Shown here in pieces: positions 26,842-35,808 of a DNA stretch of 58,236 nt. This DNA comes from Shewanella surugensis (GTDB lineage Bacteria; Pseudomonadota; Gammaproteobacteria; Enterobacterales; Shewanellaceae), in assembly GCF_023284005.1 (NCBI RefSeq), contig NZ_JAKIKS010000022.1:1-58236 (forward strand). Direction: 5' to 3'. The notes beneath the pieces were generated by a model. It did not search any database. It saw only the letters and a list, made by a program, of their open reading frames with translations, and was not told the origin of the DNA. Numbering within the stretch: position 1 is the first letter of the stretch; each line of letters begins with the position of its first letter. The position numbers were made by a program, and so were the translations under genes.

Positions 26842-28830
26842 ATGAATATTGTTAACTTTTTTTATAGACACATTTATTACGTATTCTGTGTGGGGGCCTT
26901 GTTACCTTTATTTAGTTTGGCTGAAATATTAGTGGATCGATTCCCAGATGTTAAAGGTCAGCTTGAGTTTGATGGTGTCGTTCATGATTACTTTCTTGAT
27001 ATGCCTGAAGGTAGTCGTGTGTTTTTTCAGGTGAAAGGTGGGGATGGTAGTGGGGGGTATATTAAAGGTGCTAGTGATAGTGATGGTGGCGTAGGTGCAA
27101 CCGTTGGTCGAGAGTTTATAATCGGAGAATTAATACCTGTCGGTGCTAAAATGCGTTTTATTGTTGGCGGACAAGGGCTTTCATATCACGAGAGTAACTT
27201 TGCTCATGGAGGCAGTGGCAGTGGCATTTTTTACCAAGATCCTGTAACAGAAGATTGGCACCCTTTACTTGTGGCTGGGGGGGGGGGAGCAGGAGGTAAG
27301 CATGGAGTGTTAGGTGAAAATGGTTCTGCGGGTGTAGGGGTGGGGGATTTTTCTGGTGGTGATGGTGGACAATTTGGACGTGGTGGTGATGGTACTTATA
27401 ATAAAGGACCGGATAAAAGCTCTGGGATAGCAGGTGGCGGAGGCTTATACAGCCGAGGGGGGCATGTGACTGCTGATCAACATCGTAATAGTGATCATGA
27501 TTCTGGATCTCGCGGTGGTGCGTCTGCGTATCCAGTTTTACGAGGTTATTTTTATGGTGGAGGGCATAATGCTTGCATTCATAAGAGTAAATCAGGGTTC
27601 GAGCTAGGGCAAACAATCCACTATTGGGATAAATGTGATACTGGCTCTCAAGAAAATCAAGAGTGGAGTTACGATTCAATTACAGGGCAAATTAGAAGTT
27701 CAGCGGATCATCAATATTGCTTAGGATTTTCGCAAAGCGGTAACAATACTGAGTCAGCCATATTGGCGAAGTGTTCTATCGATAATAATAACAGTCGCTT
27801 TGTGTATTTTAACAAACAGTTTCATTTAAAACGCGAACCTGAGCGATGCATTGCGCGTGAAAGTAATAATGTTGGTGCAAATATTACGCTTAATACTTGC
27901 CATGAAGATACTATCATTGAGAATAAGAGCACATGGGTGGTGAGTTTTTGTCCTCATGGACAAGAATATCAAACCAATGCTTATCACCCTATTTGCGTAA
28001 ATTATACTGCGCCCACATGGCAGGAGTATCAGCGTATTAATCCAGGTCCAAGCGGTGGCGATTATGGTATTTTTGGTGTGGGTGGAGGTGGTAACGGGAT
28101 TGCTGAGGAATTAATCAGTACAATTAGCGCTGGTGGAGGAGGTGGAGGATATTCAGGTGGTGGTGCAGGCGCTGTATCGGGTGGGCTTTCTGTAGGGGGT
28201 GGTGGTGGGGGCGGCAGTTATATAGGTCCTGATGGCAATTGGGATGAAAATCAACTCAATGATGACTTTGTTGCGAATGATGGTCATGGATATATAGGCT
28301 ATCAATTACCTGAAAATATTTCCTTGTTATTATCTCTAGGGGAAGGAAAAGTTTATTTAGAGTGGGAGGCAGAGACATGCGCTACTCTGTATCGTATTTA
28401 TAATGATGATCACTTATTAGCAGAGCAAAGTGAGGTGATGTGGAATGGTGAAGTAAGATCTATAAATAACCCTAATTATCAAGTGATTGGTATTAATGAT
28501 CAAGGTGAGCAATGTGCTGTTTCTTCAAAGTTGAGGGCCTTTGATGAGGTTATTGATTGGCTCCATGTGGGTCTATCTATTACGCAAGGTGAGGTGGGCT
28601 ATATCAAGCATAATGGGGTAACGATCTGCAATACAGGTAACTGCTCGATTCATTTGCCAGTTGCATTAGATATTATTTCATTAACGGCATCGACTAATTA
28701 TGCCAATACACGGTTTATCGGTTGGAGCGGAGCTTGTAGTGGTAGTGGTGCTTGCCAAATATCGACGGATAAAGGGGATCAATCCTTGAAGGCTAATTTT
28801 ATTTATGAGCCGCCCTACGGACCTTGGTAG
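26842..28830 (+). CDS. Secreted glycine-rich protein with ricin-like insert
   Basis: A 662-residue secreted protein. Residues 1-30 form a signal peptide (VFCVGALLPLFSLA). Residues about 30-240 and 400-500 are glycine-rich with GGGG runs and GGGGGGYSGGG, like the glycine-rich fold of ALK/LTK receptors and some bacterial surface proteins. Between these two parts, about 240-375, lies a ricin-type beta-trefoil with cysteines and QEW (ENQEWSYD) repeats that usually bind sugars. After a fibronectin-like stretch (SLGEGKVYLEWEAETCATLY), the C-terminus has a bacterial surface repeat FIGWSGACSGSGACQIS. An 11-G tract lies in the coding sequence at 27277-27287. It is likely an adhesin or carbohydrate-binding surface protein, but no enzymatic domain is visible. 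Confidence 0.75.
   Translation: MNIVNFFYRHIYYVFCVGALLPLFSLAEILVDRFPDVKGQLEFDGVVHDYFLDMPEGSRVFFQVKGGDGSGGYIKGASDSDGGVGATVGREFIIGELIPVGAKMRFIVGGQGLSYHESNFAHGGSGSGIFYQDPVTEDWHPLLVAGGGGAGGKHGVLGENGSAGVGVGDFSGGDGGQFGRGGDGTYNKGPDKSSGIAGGGGLYSRGGHVTADQHRNSDHDSGSRGGASAYPVLRGYFYGGGHNACIHKSKSGFELGQTIHYWDKCDTGSQENQEWSYDSITGQIRSSADHQYCLGFSQSGNNTESAILAKCSIDNNNSRFVYFNKQFHLKREPERCIARESNNVGANITLNTCHEDTIIENKSTWVVSFCPHGQEYQTNAYHPICVNYTAPTWQEYQRINPGPSGGDYGIFGVGGGGNGIAEELISTISAGGGGGGYSGGGAGAVSGGLSVGGGGGGGSYIGPDGNWDENQLNDDFVANDGHGYIGYQLPENISLLLSLGEGKVYLEWEAETCATLYRIYNDDHLLAEQSEVMWNGEVRSINNPNYQVIGINDQGEQCAVSSKLRAFDEVIDWLHVGLSITQGEVGYIKHNGVTICNTGNCSIHLPVALDIISLTASTNYANTRFIGWSGACSGSGACQISTDKGDQSLKANFIYEPPYGPW
27277..27287 (+). 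repeat. Homopolymeric G(11) tract inside a coding region
   Basis: Eleven consecutive guanines after GCT, coding Ala-Gly-Gly-Gly-Gly. At this length slippage during replication is expected; a gain or loss of one or two bases would frameshift the surface protein. The sequenced copy is in frame. Confidence 0.85.
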
Positions 28831-28879
28831 TCTCGCGAGTAAAGTAATTTTAACTTTTCTCATGAGTAAATAGAAATAT

Positions 28880-28915
28880 TGGCGCATAAATGAGTGATAT
28901 CTTATTTATGCGCCA
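28880..28915. terminator. Bidirectional terminator between convergent genes
   Basis: Twelve-bp perfect stem TGGCGCATAAAT/ATTTATGCGCCA with a 12-nt loop, between the stops of the glycine-rich protein gene and the metallophosphatase gene. Confidence 0.7.
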
Positions 28916-28975
28916 TGTCGTAGATTTTATCGTATATGATTTTAAATGCTCGAACTTGAGAGTGAGTGGCAAGCT

Positions 28976-30211
28976 TTATTTAATCGTTACCGTATAATCT
29001 TCGACTTCTCCATCACCAATATAACCGCAAGCCGAGGTAGGTTCGCTATTGTATTTCATGGCAATACGCATCCGAGTGGTGCCCGTCATCGCGGATGAGA
29101 GTGTGATTTGATCGTTTAATTCAGTGCTGCCAGATAAGTCACTTAAGATTGTTTCACCATTATCAGTGAAGTCTCCATCTTGATTGAGATCGATCCAAAC
29201 TTTCCAATGTTCAGTATAAGCACCTTGTACAAACCCTGGGGTTAAGGTGATCGGCGTATTGCTGTTGGCGCTTAAGGAAATCGTTTGCGCGGTGAAGTCT
29301 GTATAGCCATTCGTTCCGCTGCCATTGGAATGGTTTTCAAACGAGGCAATGGCGATTTTATTGATGTATTCATAATCGGTGCCTCCACTGACATCACAAT
29401 AATTAGGGTCGGTATTATCGGGGTTTTTAGTGAGAGTGATATCGTCAATAGTACTGTTACTACGATTGATGAAACGTATGCGCATATCATTACCCATTAC
29501 ATCAAAGCGCATCGCCCCGTAATTATTGTTGTAGCGCTTTTGACTGCCAGAGACACAGCAATTGTCAAAATCGTATATGCCACGCCCGCCCAATCCATTG
29601 ACGAAATAGTGGATACCATCGCGCTCTATACGTTCATAGGAATGATCGTGACCCCCGAGGACTAAATCTGCTCCCCAGTTGACATAATCGAGTTGCATAA
29701 AGCTGTTGTTGCCATGGCCGCCACTGGAGTAAGGTGGATGATGGAAGAAAACTACTTTCCAAGTGGCTGTTGAATTACCTAATTCTGTTTGTAGCCATGT
29801 TATTTGGCTATTACTGAGGGAATCACTGTTAACGGTGAAAAATTCAATATTACCTTTAGTGAATTGGTAATTGCTATCGGTGCAAGGAAAGACATCATCA
29901 TAGCCATTGGTGCCATTCCAGTCATGATTACCAAATGAGGGATAAAAACGGTTCTGGGTACAGGTATCGCTTATATAGTCGCCATAGTAAGGCACGACAG
30001 AGACATTGTAATTATATTCATAATCATTATCGCCTAAAGTGATAATGAACTCTGGGCTCCAACTGTCAACCAAGTTGGCGACATCAGAGCGAGCTGAGCC
30101 ACTGTCCCCATAGTCGCCGATAGCGGCAAATGTGGTGCCCTTAACAGCATGAATGTTGAGTATGAAGGAAAAGAGTAACAGCAATAAAGTTATCATTTTA
30201 CGTGAGTGCAT
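28976..30211 (-). CDS. Secreted metallophosphatase with GEVED domain
   Basis: A 411-residue exported protein with a signal peptide in residues 1-25. The calcineurin-like metallophosphoesterase core shows all blocks: GDYGD (32-36), GDND (60-63), GNHD (94-97), FFHHPP (155-160) and GGHDH (186-190), which bind two metal ions. This arrangement is close to purple acid or tartrate-resistant acid phosphatases. After about residue 270 comes a beta-sandwich GEVED domain (WIDLNQDGDF, then GYIGDGEVEDYTVTI), common at the ends of secreted marine enzymes. It probably releases phosphate from organic phosphate outside the cell. Confidence 0.9.
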   Translation of the reverse strand: MHSRKMITLLLLLFSFILNIHAVKGTTFAAIGDYGDSGSARSDVANLVDSWSPEFIITLGDNDYEYNYNVSVVPYYGDYISDTCTQNRFYPSFGNHDWNGTNGYDDVFPCTDSNYQFTKGNIEFFTVNSDSLSNSQITWLQTELGNSTATWKVVFFHHPPYSSGGHGNNSFMQLDYVNWGADLVLGGHDHSYERIERDGIHYFVNGLGGRGIYDFDNCCVSGSQKRYNNNYGAMRFDVMGNDMRIRFINRSNSTIDDITLTKNPDNTDPNYCDVSGGTDYEYINKIAIASFENHSNGSGTNGYTDFTAQTISLSANSNTPITLTPGFVQGAYTEHWKVWIDLNQDGDFTDNGETILSDLSGSTELNDQITLSSAMTGTTRMRIAMKYNSEPTSACGYIGDGEVEDYTVTIK

Positions 30212-30711
30212 TCCATTTTTCTCCGTTTGTGGATGAATATGTCATTGTGTTTTGGATCATCTAATACCACGAAATTACTTGATCGGCCCTAAGCAGAGTC
30301 CATTCTTAAATGCCAATTAACTAGGCTATTCAGATGAGCCTATTTCAGAGGAGTCTGAAATGAATATATTTAATTGATTTTGCGATCTGTCATCAGATTA
30401 ATATAGAACAATATATTAAATAACACGGTAAGGTGATATTTTCATTAAAAACAAAAGTATTAAAAATAATATTGTTGACGTTAGTACTTAATGACTAGTC
30501 GTTATGTACATGTTTAATGATTAAAGAATATTAAAAGGATATTTATAATGCTAAATAATTGAAAATATAGTCGGTAGCGTTCATAGCTAATGCTTTTGTT
30601 CAGTATCTTTTATATTATTTAAAATTGTTGGTATATGTTGTTTAATCATAGGTAAGAACCAAGGAGTTAACTTGATGACGTTATTTATTAATAATGTAAT
30701 AGGGAATGATT
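30212..30711. other. Divergent promoter region, no gene
   Basis: About 500 AT-rich bases between the divergent metallophosphatase and beta-barrel genes. I found no frame with coding character and no clear operator; an AGGG site near 30699 serves the downstream gene. Confidence 0.5.
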
Positions 30712-31395
30712 ATGAAAAATATAAAGCTAATGTTGTTAATCTCAAGCTATTTTTTAGCAAGTCTATTTTCTACGCTTGCTATAGCAGATCATCACAAGAA
30801 AAAGTCGGGTAGAATGCCCGGGCAAGCCGTGTATGCGCAACTGTCTGTAGGTGCTAATTTTCAGTCAAATCAAGATGTTTATTACAATGGTGATGTAACA
30901 GTTAGAGAGATTGGTGGCGGGCTTCAAATGACTTATGATCCTGGGTTAAATTTCGGCGGAGCCTTAGGCTATCAAGCTCATGAGTGGCGGGTAGCATTCA
31001 GTATTGATCATTATAATAATGATATGAAAACGGCTCAAACGGGTACTTCTTCGTTAGATTCAACCAAAAGCAGTGCGACAACATATTTAGGCAACCTATA
31101 TTATGACTGGAAAATAAAACAGCTACCGATTAAACCTTTTATCGGGGTGGGTTTAGGTTTGATTGGTGTGAACATGGATATCAGTAATTATGTCTCCCAA
31201 GATGATTATGTAATGGCATATCAATTGACCATGGGTTTTAGCTATGACATTAACCATAAATTGAAGTTGAGCTTTGAATATAAACACCTTAATTCAACTG
31301 AGCTAAGTTACGAAATACAAGGTGGTAGTGGCTATGAAGATTTTATGTATTATCAAATTAATAGCTTTGGTGTCAATATGAGCTATCGTTTTTAA
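30712..31395 (+). CDS. Outer-membrane beta-barrel protein
   Basis: About 227 residues with a signal peptide (NIKLMLLISSYFLASLFSTL, cleavage after AIA). The mature protein shows eight amphipathic strands, and ends NSFGVNMSYRF with a C-terminal phenylalanine, the mark for BAM insertion. KPFIGVGLGLIGV and KLSFEYKHL fit the eight-stranded OmpA/OmpX-like or P44-type families. Start chosen at ATG 30712 rather than 30706 for spacing from AGGG. A CHRD protein gene follows 55 bp later and may be co-transcribed. Confidence 0.8.
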   Translation: MKNIKLMLLISSYFLASLFSTLAIADHHKKKSGRMPGQAVYAQLSVGANFQSNQDVYYNGDVTVREIGGGLQMTYDPGLNFGGALGYQAHEWRVAFSIDHYNNDMKTAQTGTSSLDSTKSSATTYLGNLYYDWKIKQLPIKPFIGVGLGLIGVNMDISNYVSQDDYVMAYQLTMGFSYDINHKLKLSFEYKHLNSTELSYEIQGGSGYEDFMYYQINSFGVNMSYRF

Positions 31396-31450
31396 AAAAA
31401 CAGATTAATTTAAATCATTAAATTAAAAATTAACGAATGAAAGGGAAATT

Positions 31451-32053
31451 ATGAAATCAATGACACAGAGATTAATACTATTATTATCGAGTTTTGCTCT
31501 TTTACTCAGTGCTATGAGCGTAGTGTATGCCCATGGCCATAAAGGTGGAAATGCGGAGGGACGGGCGAGTAACAATAATTATTTAACTTTCAAAGTGGAT
31601 TTGTCATCTTTATTGGAAAAAAAATTGGATGGCAAAGCTGTGGAGGCTAATACGCCCAAAGATGCCAGTGGTTTTGCTGTGCTCACTTATGATATTAAAA
31701 AAGAAACATTACGTTTTTACATTAGTTACAGTGGATTATCGGGTGAAGGCTTAGTGATGGCGCATTTTCATTCTAAAGATCCACAAGGTAATCCCATTGT
31801 TCAGACCATTTGTGGTCAGCCTGAAAAACCAGGAATGGTAAAAGATTGGCCTAAAACTAAAGATAATCAAGGCAGAGAAGGTTTAACGGGTGATTGTCCT
31901 GTGGGCAATAGTGGTTATATTAAAGGGGAGTGGGAACATGTCGAGCCCAGTGCCATTGAGGAGCTAAAAACAGGGACAATGAACCTTAACCTGCATACTA
32001 AACTGAATATGAAAGGGGAAATTAATGGTTATTTACAGCCTGTAGGTCAATAA
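31451..32053 (+). CDS. Secreted CHRD-domain protein
   Basis: Two hundred residues, with a signal peptide (residues 1-27, cut before HGHKGG). The rest fits a CHRD domain, first described in chordin and frequent in bacterial exported proteins: LTFKVDLSSLLEKK near the start, AVLTYDIKKETLRFYISYSG in the middle, MAHFHSKDP, and NLHTKLNMKGEINGYL at the end. The histidine pair in AHFHSKDP and the HGHKGG segment could bind metal. No enzyme activity is established for the family. Confidence 0.8.
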   Translation: MKSMTQRLILLLSSFALLLSAMSVVYAHGHKGGNAEGRASNNNYLTFKVDLSSLLEKKLDGKAVEANTPKDASGFAVLTYDIKKETLRFYISYSGLSGEGLVMAHFHSKDPQGNPIVQTICGQPEKPGMVKDWPKTKDNQGREGLTGDCPVGNSGYIKGEWEHVEPSAIEELKTGTMNLNLHTKLNMKGEINGYLQPVGQ

Positions 32054-32069
32054 CTAGCCCAACCAGCAG

Positions 32070-32111
32070 GATATTGCTTGTCGATAGTGTCATTTTAAGA
32101 CAAGCAATATC
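32070..32111. terminator. Terminator between convergent CHRD and TPR genes
   Basis: Thirteen perfect base pairs (GATATTGCTTGTC/GACAAGCAATATC) with a 16-nt loop; serves both convergent transcripts. Confidence 0.7.
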
Positions 32112-32125
32112 GCTGAAATAATGTT

Positions 32126-32791
32126 TTATTCCAGTTCTTTTTTTATGTCAGCCAGCGAGTTTTGAATATCTTCTCTTCTGCCTTTATCAGCCAGTGGACG
32201 GGTAGGGCGAGCATGGGCGAGTAGTGCTTTTTCTAAATAATTATTTGCCTGTTTATATTCATCTTCTTCCATCAAATACTGGGCATAAAAATAATTTGCA
32301 TCTATGCCATTGGGATTGGCTTTAAGCCCTTTTTTGAGCAAGCTTTGTGCTTTATCATCATCACCAAAACCGATTGGCCAGCCAGGTACGCGTAGGTAAA
32401 GCATACCTAAGCTAGTGTAAGCTGAACCTTTTAGCGCGAGAGGATCGAGTGATAGGGCTTTTTCAAAGTCAGATTTTGCAGATTTTGCATATTTTAAAGC
32501 GCCTATTCCGCCAGTGATTCCTGCATAAGTTGAATAAATAATACCTCGCCAAATATGTATGCCGGCATCGTCTGAAAATGTTGCGACATCTTCATCGGCT
32601 TTTTTCATGAGTTGAGTAAAGGCAGCTTCCTGAGCATCATCTTTAAGCTGATAGTTATCGACAGCCCACTCTTTTTGTAGATTACTTATGGCTTGTTGGC
32701 TGGTTTGCGCAGCAAATGTGGCTGTTGAAAAGAGGGTTAATGTCGCGATGGTCATTACCATCGTTTTTGTATAAAAGTAGCGTTTCATCAT
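32126..32791 (-). CDS. Exported TPR protein, last gene of acyl-ligase operon
   Basis: This 221-residue protein has a signal peptide (TMVMTIATLTLFSTATFAAQ) and tetratricopeptide repeats: DFEKALSLDPLALKGSAYTS (about 108-127), SLLKKGLKANPNGIDANYFY, and a third near YKQANNYLEKALLAHARP. TPRs bind other proteins, so it may be a periplasmic partner or scaffold for the pathway. A GGAG site precedes the ATG, 21 bases after the SDR gene ends. It is the fifth gene of the operon starting at 36522. Confidence 0.8.
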   Translation of the reverse strand: MMKRYFYTKTMVMTIATLTLFSTATFAAQTSQQAISNLQKEWAVDNYQLKDDAQEAAFTQLMKKADEDVATFSDDAGIHIWRGIIYSTYAGITGGIGALKYAKSAKSDFEKALSLDPLALKGSAYTSLGMLYLRVPGWPIGFGDDDKAQSLLKKGLKANPNGIDANYFYAQYLMEEDEYKQANNYLEKALLAHARPTRPLADKGRREDIQNSLADIKKELE

Positions 32792-32812
32792 AGTGCTCCA
32801 GAAAGGTTGTGT

Positions 32813-33598
32813 TTAAGCCGTGAAACGGCGAATAATGGGTAATTGCTTTAATAGGGCTTTATCGACTAGCCGAGGGAATAGACTGTTTAAGCGTACAAAT
32901 AATTTTTCAGGCCAACCTAGATAGTAAGTGACTGCTCTCTTCTGCTTTAACAAGTGCACTAAGGTGTTGGCTACAACGCTAGGTTCGTCAACCTGATTAC
33001 CCAAGGCTTGATTCATGGCCTGATTTTTTTGGTTGTTCAGTTCGGTATTGGTTGCTCGTGGAGCAAAGTAGATCACTCGGATATTGGTGTCGGCTAATTC
33101 ACGTCTTAAGGATTCAGTAAACCCTCTTAAGCCAAATTTACTACTGCAATAAAGCGTTGATCCTGCATAGCCTATACTGCCTAATATTGAGCCAATATTG
33201 ACAATGGTCGGATCGTTTTTTTGATTTAACAATGGTATAAACCCTCGACAAAGTTGAATAGGGATCTGCAAGTTAATTACCATCATTTCTTCTATTTGGC
33301 TATCTGTCGCTTGTGTTAATAAAGATAGCTGATTAACACCTAATCCATTAATGATTATTTCACAGTCGAGTTGTTTTGCCCTCGTGAGTAATTGCTGGCG
33401 ATCACGGGTAAGCGTCAAGTCGGCGCATAAGATCTGATGTTTATTTCCACTCAATGTATTGAGTAAACCTTGCAGTTTCTCTTGATTGCGACCAGTAAGT
33501 AATAACTGGCAACCTTCAATATCAAGCGCTTTAGCAATGGCGTAACCAATTCCTCCGGATGCGCCAGTCAATAATACGCATTTATCTTGTAATTTCAT
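32813..33598 (-). CDS. SDR-family oxidoreductase (operon gene 4)
   Basis: A classical short-chain dehydrogenase/reductase of 261 residues: cofactor motif TGASGGIG (11-18), NGLG (84-87) in place of NNAG, catalytic serine in NIGSILG (S137), and Y150-x3-K154 (YCSSK). GRN after the second strand suggests NADPH. A C-terminal extension of about 40 hydrophobic and basic residues (KLFVRLNSLFPRLVDKALLK) is like SDRs that act on lipids at the membrane. In the operon it could reduce a keto or aldehyde intermediate, but the direction and substrate are inferred. AAGGTGA precedes the ATG. Confidence 0.9.
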   Translation of the reverse strand: MKLQDKCVLLTGASGGIGYAIAKALDIEGCQLLLTGRNQEKLQGLLNTLSGNKHQILCADLTLTRDRQQLLTRAKQLDCEIIINGLGVNQLSLLTQATDSQIEEMMVINLQIPIQLCRGFIPLLNQKNDPTIVNIGSILGSIGYAGSTLYCSSKFGLRGFTESLRRELADTNIRVIYFAPRATNTELNNQKNQAMNQALGNQVDEPSVVANTLVHLLKQKRAVTYYLGWPEKLFVRLNSLFPRLVDKALLKQLPIIRRFTA

Positions 33599-33624
33599 GA
33601 TATCACCTTAAATATGGGAAAGAG

Positions 33625-34293
33625 TTATGCAATTGTCTTGGCTTGTTCCGGTGATAATTCGCGTAAAATATCCCCATACAAATGATAGAAACGTTGAGCG
33701 GCATGAATGATCTGTTGTTGCTCTTGTTCATCTTCAATTTTATCCATCAGTTTTTCAAAAAATTTGATATGTTCCTGATCGAGTTGCCCGTGAGAATGCA
33801 AGTAACTAAAGGCTTTTTGGGGTAACGCTAAGTGATGCTGTATTTTCTGAGCCGCTTGATCGGCGATTTGAATGCTTGTGCCTTCTAATACCTGTACCAG
33901 TCCAAAAAAAGTAAGTGGACTGACACGATTAATCGAGTCATAAGTATATGCAACCATAAGTTCTGTTGACATGTTTGGCTTGCTATTACGCGCTTTTTCT
34001 TTATTGAATCCACAAGCTGTAATATCATTTAAAATCCACTCTTGATGGCCGAGTTCTTCTTCTATGTATTCAGCTACAGCATCTCTAAGCCATTCTCTTG
34101 ACCCATCGATATGAGATCCTGTGGCCATTAATAAAGGCGTGGTGTGTTTGACATGATGATAGGCTTGAAGTAAGAAGGCTGCATAATCCTCTAAGGTAAA
34201 ATCCCCAGACATCGCACGGTGAATGATGGGGGCCGTGAAAAGGTAGTCACGACTTTGTTGAGTTTCTTTTTGTAAGCGATCAAAAAATTTCAT
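33625..34293 (-). CDS. Heme-oxygenase-like diiron protein (operon gene 3)
   Basis: A 222-residue all-helical protein of the TenA/PqqC/heme-oxygenase-like superfamily, in the group called iron-containing redox enzymes. Likely metal ligands are E78-E80 with H83 (EEELGH), E137 (VLEGTS), and H168, D172 and H175 (HGQLDQEH). The H-x3-D-x2-H spacing matches the HDO diiron site of proteins such as CADD. Relatives oxidise, cleave or decarboxylate fatty or amino acids with O2, for example UndA, which makes 1-alkenes from fatty acids. Placed between an acyl ligase and an SDR, it probably carries out the oxidative step. The reaction is inferred. Confidence 0.75.
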   Translation of the reverse strand: MKFFDRLQKETQQSRDYLFTAPIIHRAMSGDFTLEDYAAFLLQAYHHVKHTTPLLMATGSHIDGSREWLRDAVAEYIEEELGHQEWILNDITACGFNKEKARNSKPNMSTELMVAYTYDSINRVSPLTFFGLVQVLEGTSIQIADQAAQKIQHHLALPQKAFSYLHSHGQLDQEHIKFFEKLMDKIEDEQEQQQIIHAAQRFYHLYGDILRELSPEQAKTIA

Positions 34294-34335
34294 AAGGAAG
34301 CCCGTTATATTTGGTGGTGTTAAGTAATGAATGCG

Positions 34336-35799
34336 TTATCGATAAAAATTTTGTATTTCAAGCTTAAATCTTTGGCTGACGCTGGGGCGATGTAATCTGC
34401 CATTGGGCGTCGAGAGTGGACGCCAAGCGGATTCATTAATGCGGATCCATGAATGGATCTGCGCATAATCAGGCATTTTCTGATTGACGTGATTAATCCA
34501 AGTTTGTATTTGTGAATGAGAAGTGTGTTTTGCAGTGCTGATTAATGCCGATAAATAAGGTTGGCCATCACCAACAACCATGCATTGCGTTATTATCGAC
34601 ACAGTGAGTTCGGACTCCACCCATTCAGGGCTAATATTACGTCCAAAACTGGTAATTAAGGTGTTTTTTAATCGGCCATTGATGGTCAAATAGCCATCGG
34701 TAAAGTAACCCGTATCTCCGGTAAATATTTTCTTTGGGTACCAAGTGCTAGGGTGATGTAAATAACCTAAATGACATGCACCTTCGATAATAATTTCATT
34801 GTTTTCAATGGTAATTCTGCAATGAGATAGCGTTTTCCCCACACTATAGGGCTGATTGGCATTGGGTGTATTTAATGAGATAACCGACCCACACTCAGAT
34901 AAACCATACCCTTGGTAAACCGGTAACCCATAAGCTTGGGCTTGGGTGATTAAATCTGCCGATATCTTTGCGCCTCCAACGGCAATAAAATGCAAAGAGG
35001 AGGGGGCTTGCCAACCTTGCTGGCAGGCTTGAATTAAAACAGACAATAATTGAGGAATAATGATAATGCTATTGGGGGCTTGATCATATAAATGTGCTAA
35101 AAAAGTGTTCACATCAAGTTGAGAACTCTGTCCCATACCACGGGTATTATCATCACTAAGGTATATGCTGCCGCTATTGAGTAGAGGGGCATAAACCCCG
35201 GCAATATTTTCAAGTAATGTACTGAGTGGCAGTAAGCATAAATGTCTTGTTTGTGATAGTGGAGTCGTTGAGGCTAATGAGTCTGCCACTTGCCACTGAT
35301 GCTCCATACTCAGGCACACGCCTTTTGGCGTGCCTGTAGAGCCTGATGTAAAAGTGACTTTTTGCGTGCCTTTAGGGAAAGAAACATTAATATTGGTATT
35401 TAATAATAAAGTATAAAGTGTGGCTGTTAATCCAATCGGGGAGATTTGTTGATGTGAATTAATAAAATGAGATTGAATATTCGCATTTTCGGTGAATAGA
35501 ATGTCAATGCCAGTTTTCTGAATGCTATGAATAAGTTGTTCTTGGCTAAAAAAAGTGGGTAATGGGACACAAATAATCCCAGCCTCTTGGCAAGCTAAAT
35601 CAATCACAACCCAATCGATACTGTTTTGAATATGTAGGCCAATAACATTAATCTTCGATGATGTGATCCAATAGCTTATTTTAGATATTCGATTCGCTAA
35701 TTGATTATAAGAAAGACTTTCTTTGTCATTGATGAGTGCGGGCTGCTCTAAGGGAAGTTGTTTCCCTATTTGACGTAATTTATGAGTGATTGATGTCAT
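34336..35799 (-). CDS. AMP-dependent acyl ligase (operon gene 2)
   Basis: An adenylate-forming enzyme of 487 residues, short for a fatty acyl-CoA synthetase. Motifs: A3 TFTSGSTGTPKG (149-160), A5 YQGYGLSECG (295-304), A7 TGDTGYF (360-366) and A8 NGRLKN with SFGRNISPEWVE (374-395). The C-terminal catalytic lysine (motif A10) is replaced: the region reads STPNGRLHRPSV, with R468 where lysine is expected. It activates a carboxylic acid as acyl-AMP and could transfer it to CoA, a carrier or the neighbouring acyltransferase-like protein. It starts 9 bases after the preceding gene. Confidence 0.88.
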   Translation of the reverse strand: MTSITHKLRQIGKQLPLEQPALINDKESLSYNQLANRISKISYWITSSKINVIGLHIQNSIDWVVIDLACQEAGIICVPLPTFFSQEQLIHSIQKTGIDILFTENANIQSHFINSHQQISPIGLTATLYTLLLNTNINVSFPKGTQKVTFTSGSTGTPKGVCLSMEHQWQVADSLASTTPLSQTRHLCLLPLSTLLENIAGVYAPLLNSGSIYLSDDNTRGMGQSSQLDVNTFLAHLYDQAPNSIIIIPQLLSVLIQACQQGWQAPSSLHFIAVGGAKISADLITQAQAYGLPVYQGYGLSECGSVISLNTPNANQPYSVGKTLSHCRITIENNEIIIEGACHLGYLHHPSTWYPKKIFTGDTGYFTDGYLTINGRLKNTLITSFGRNISPEWVESELTVSIITQCMVVGDGQPYLSALISTAKHTSHSQIQTWINHVNQKMPDYAQIHSWIRINESAWRPLSTPNGRLHRPSVSQRFKLEIQNFYR

Positions 35800-35808
35800 G
35801 GCTTTTAC

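Noticed and set aside
27158..27679. 173-residue minus-strand frame opposite the glycine-rich gene
   Set aside because: Histidine-rich shadow produced by GGT and GGG codons on the other strand; no start context or family.
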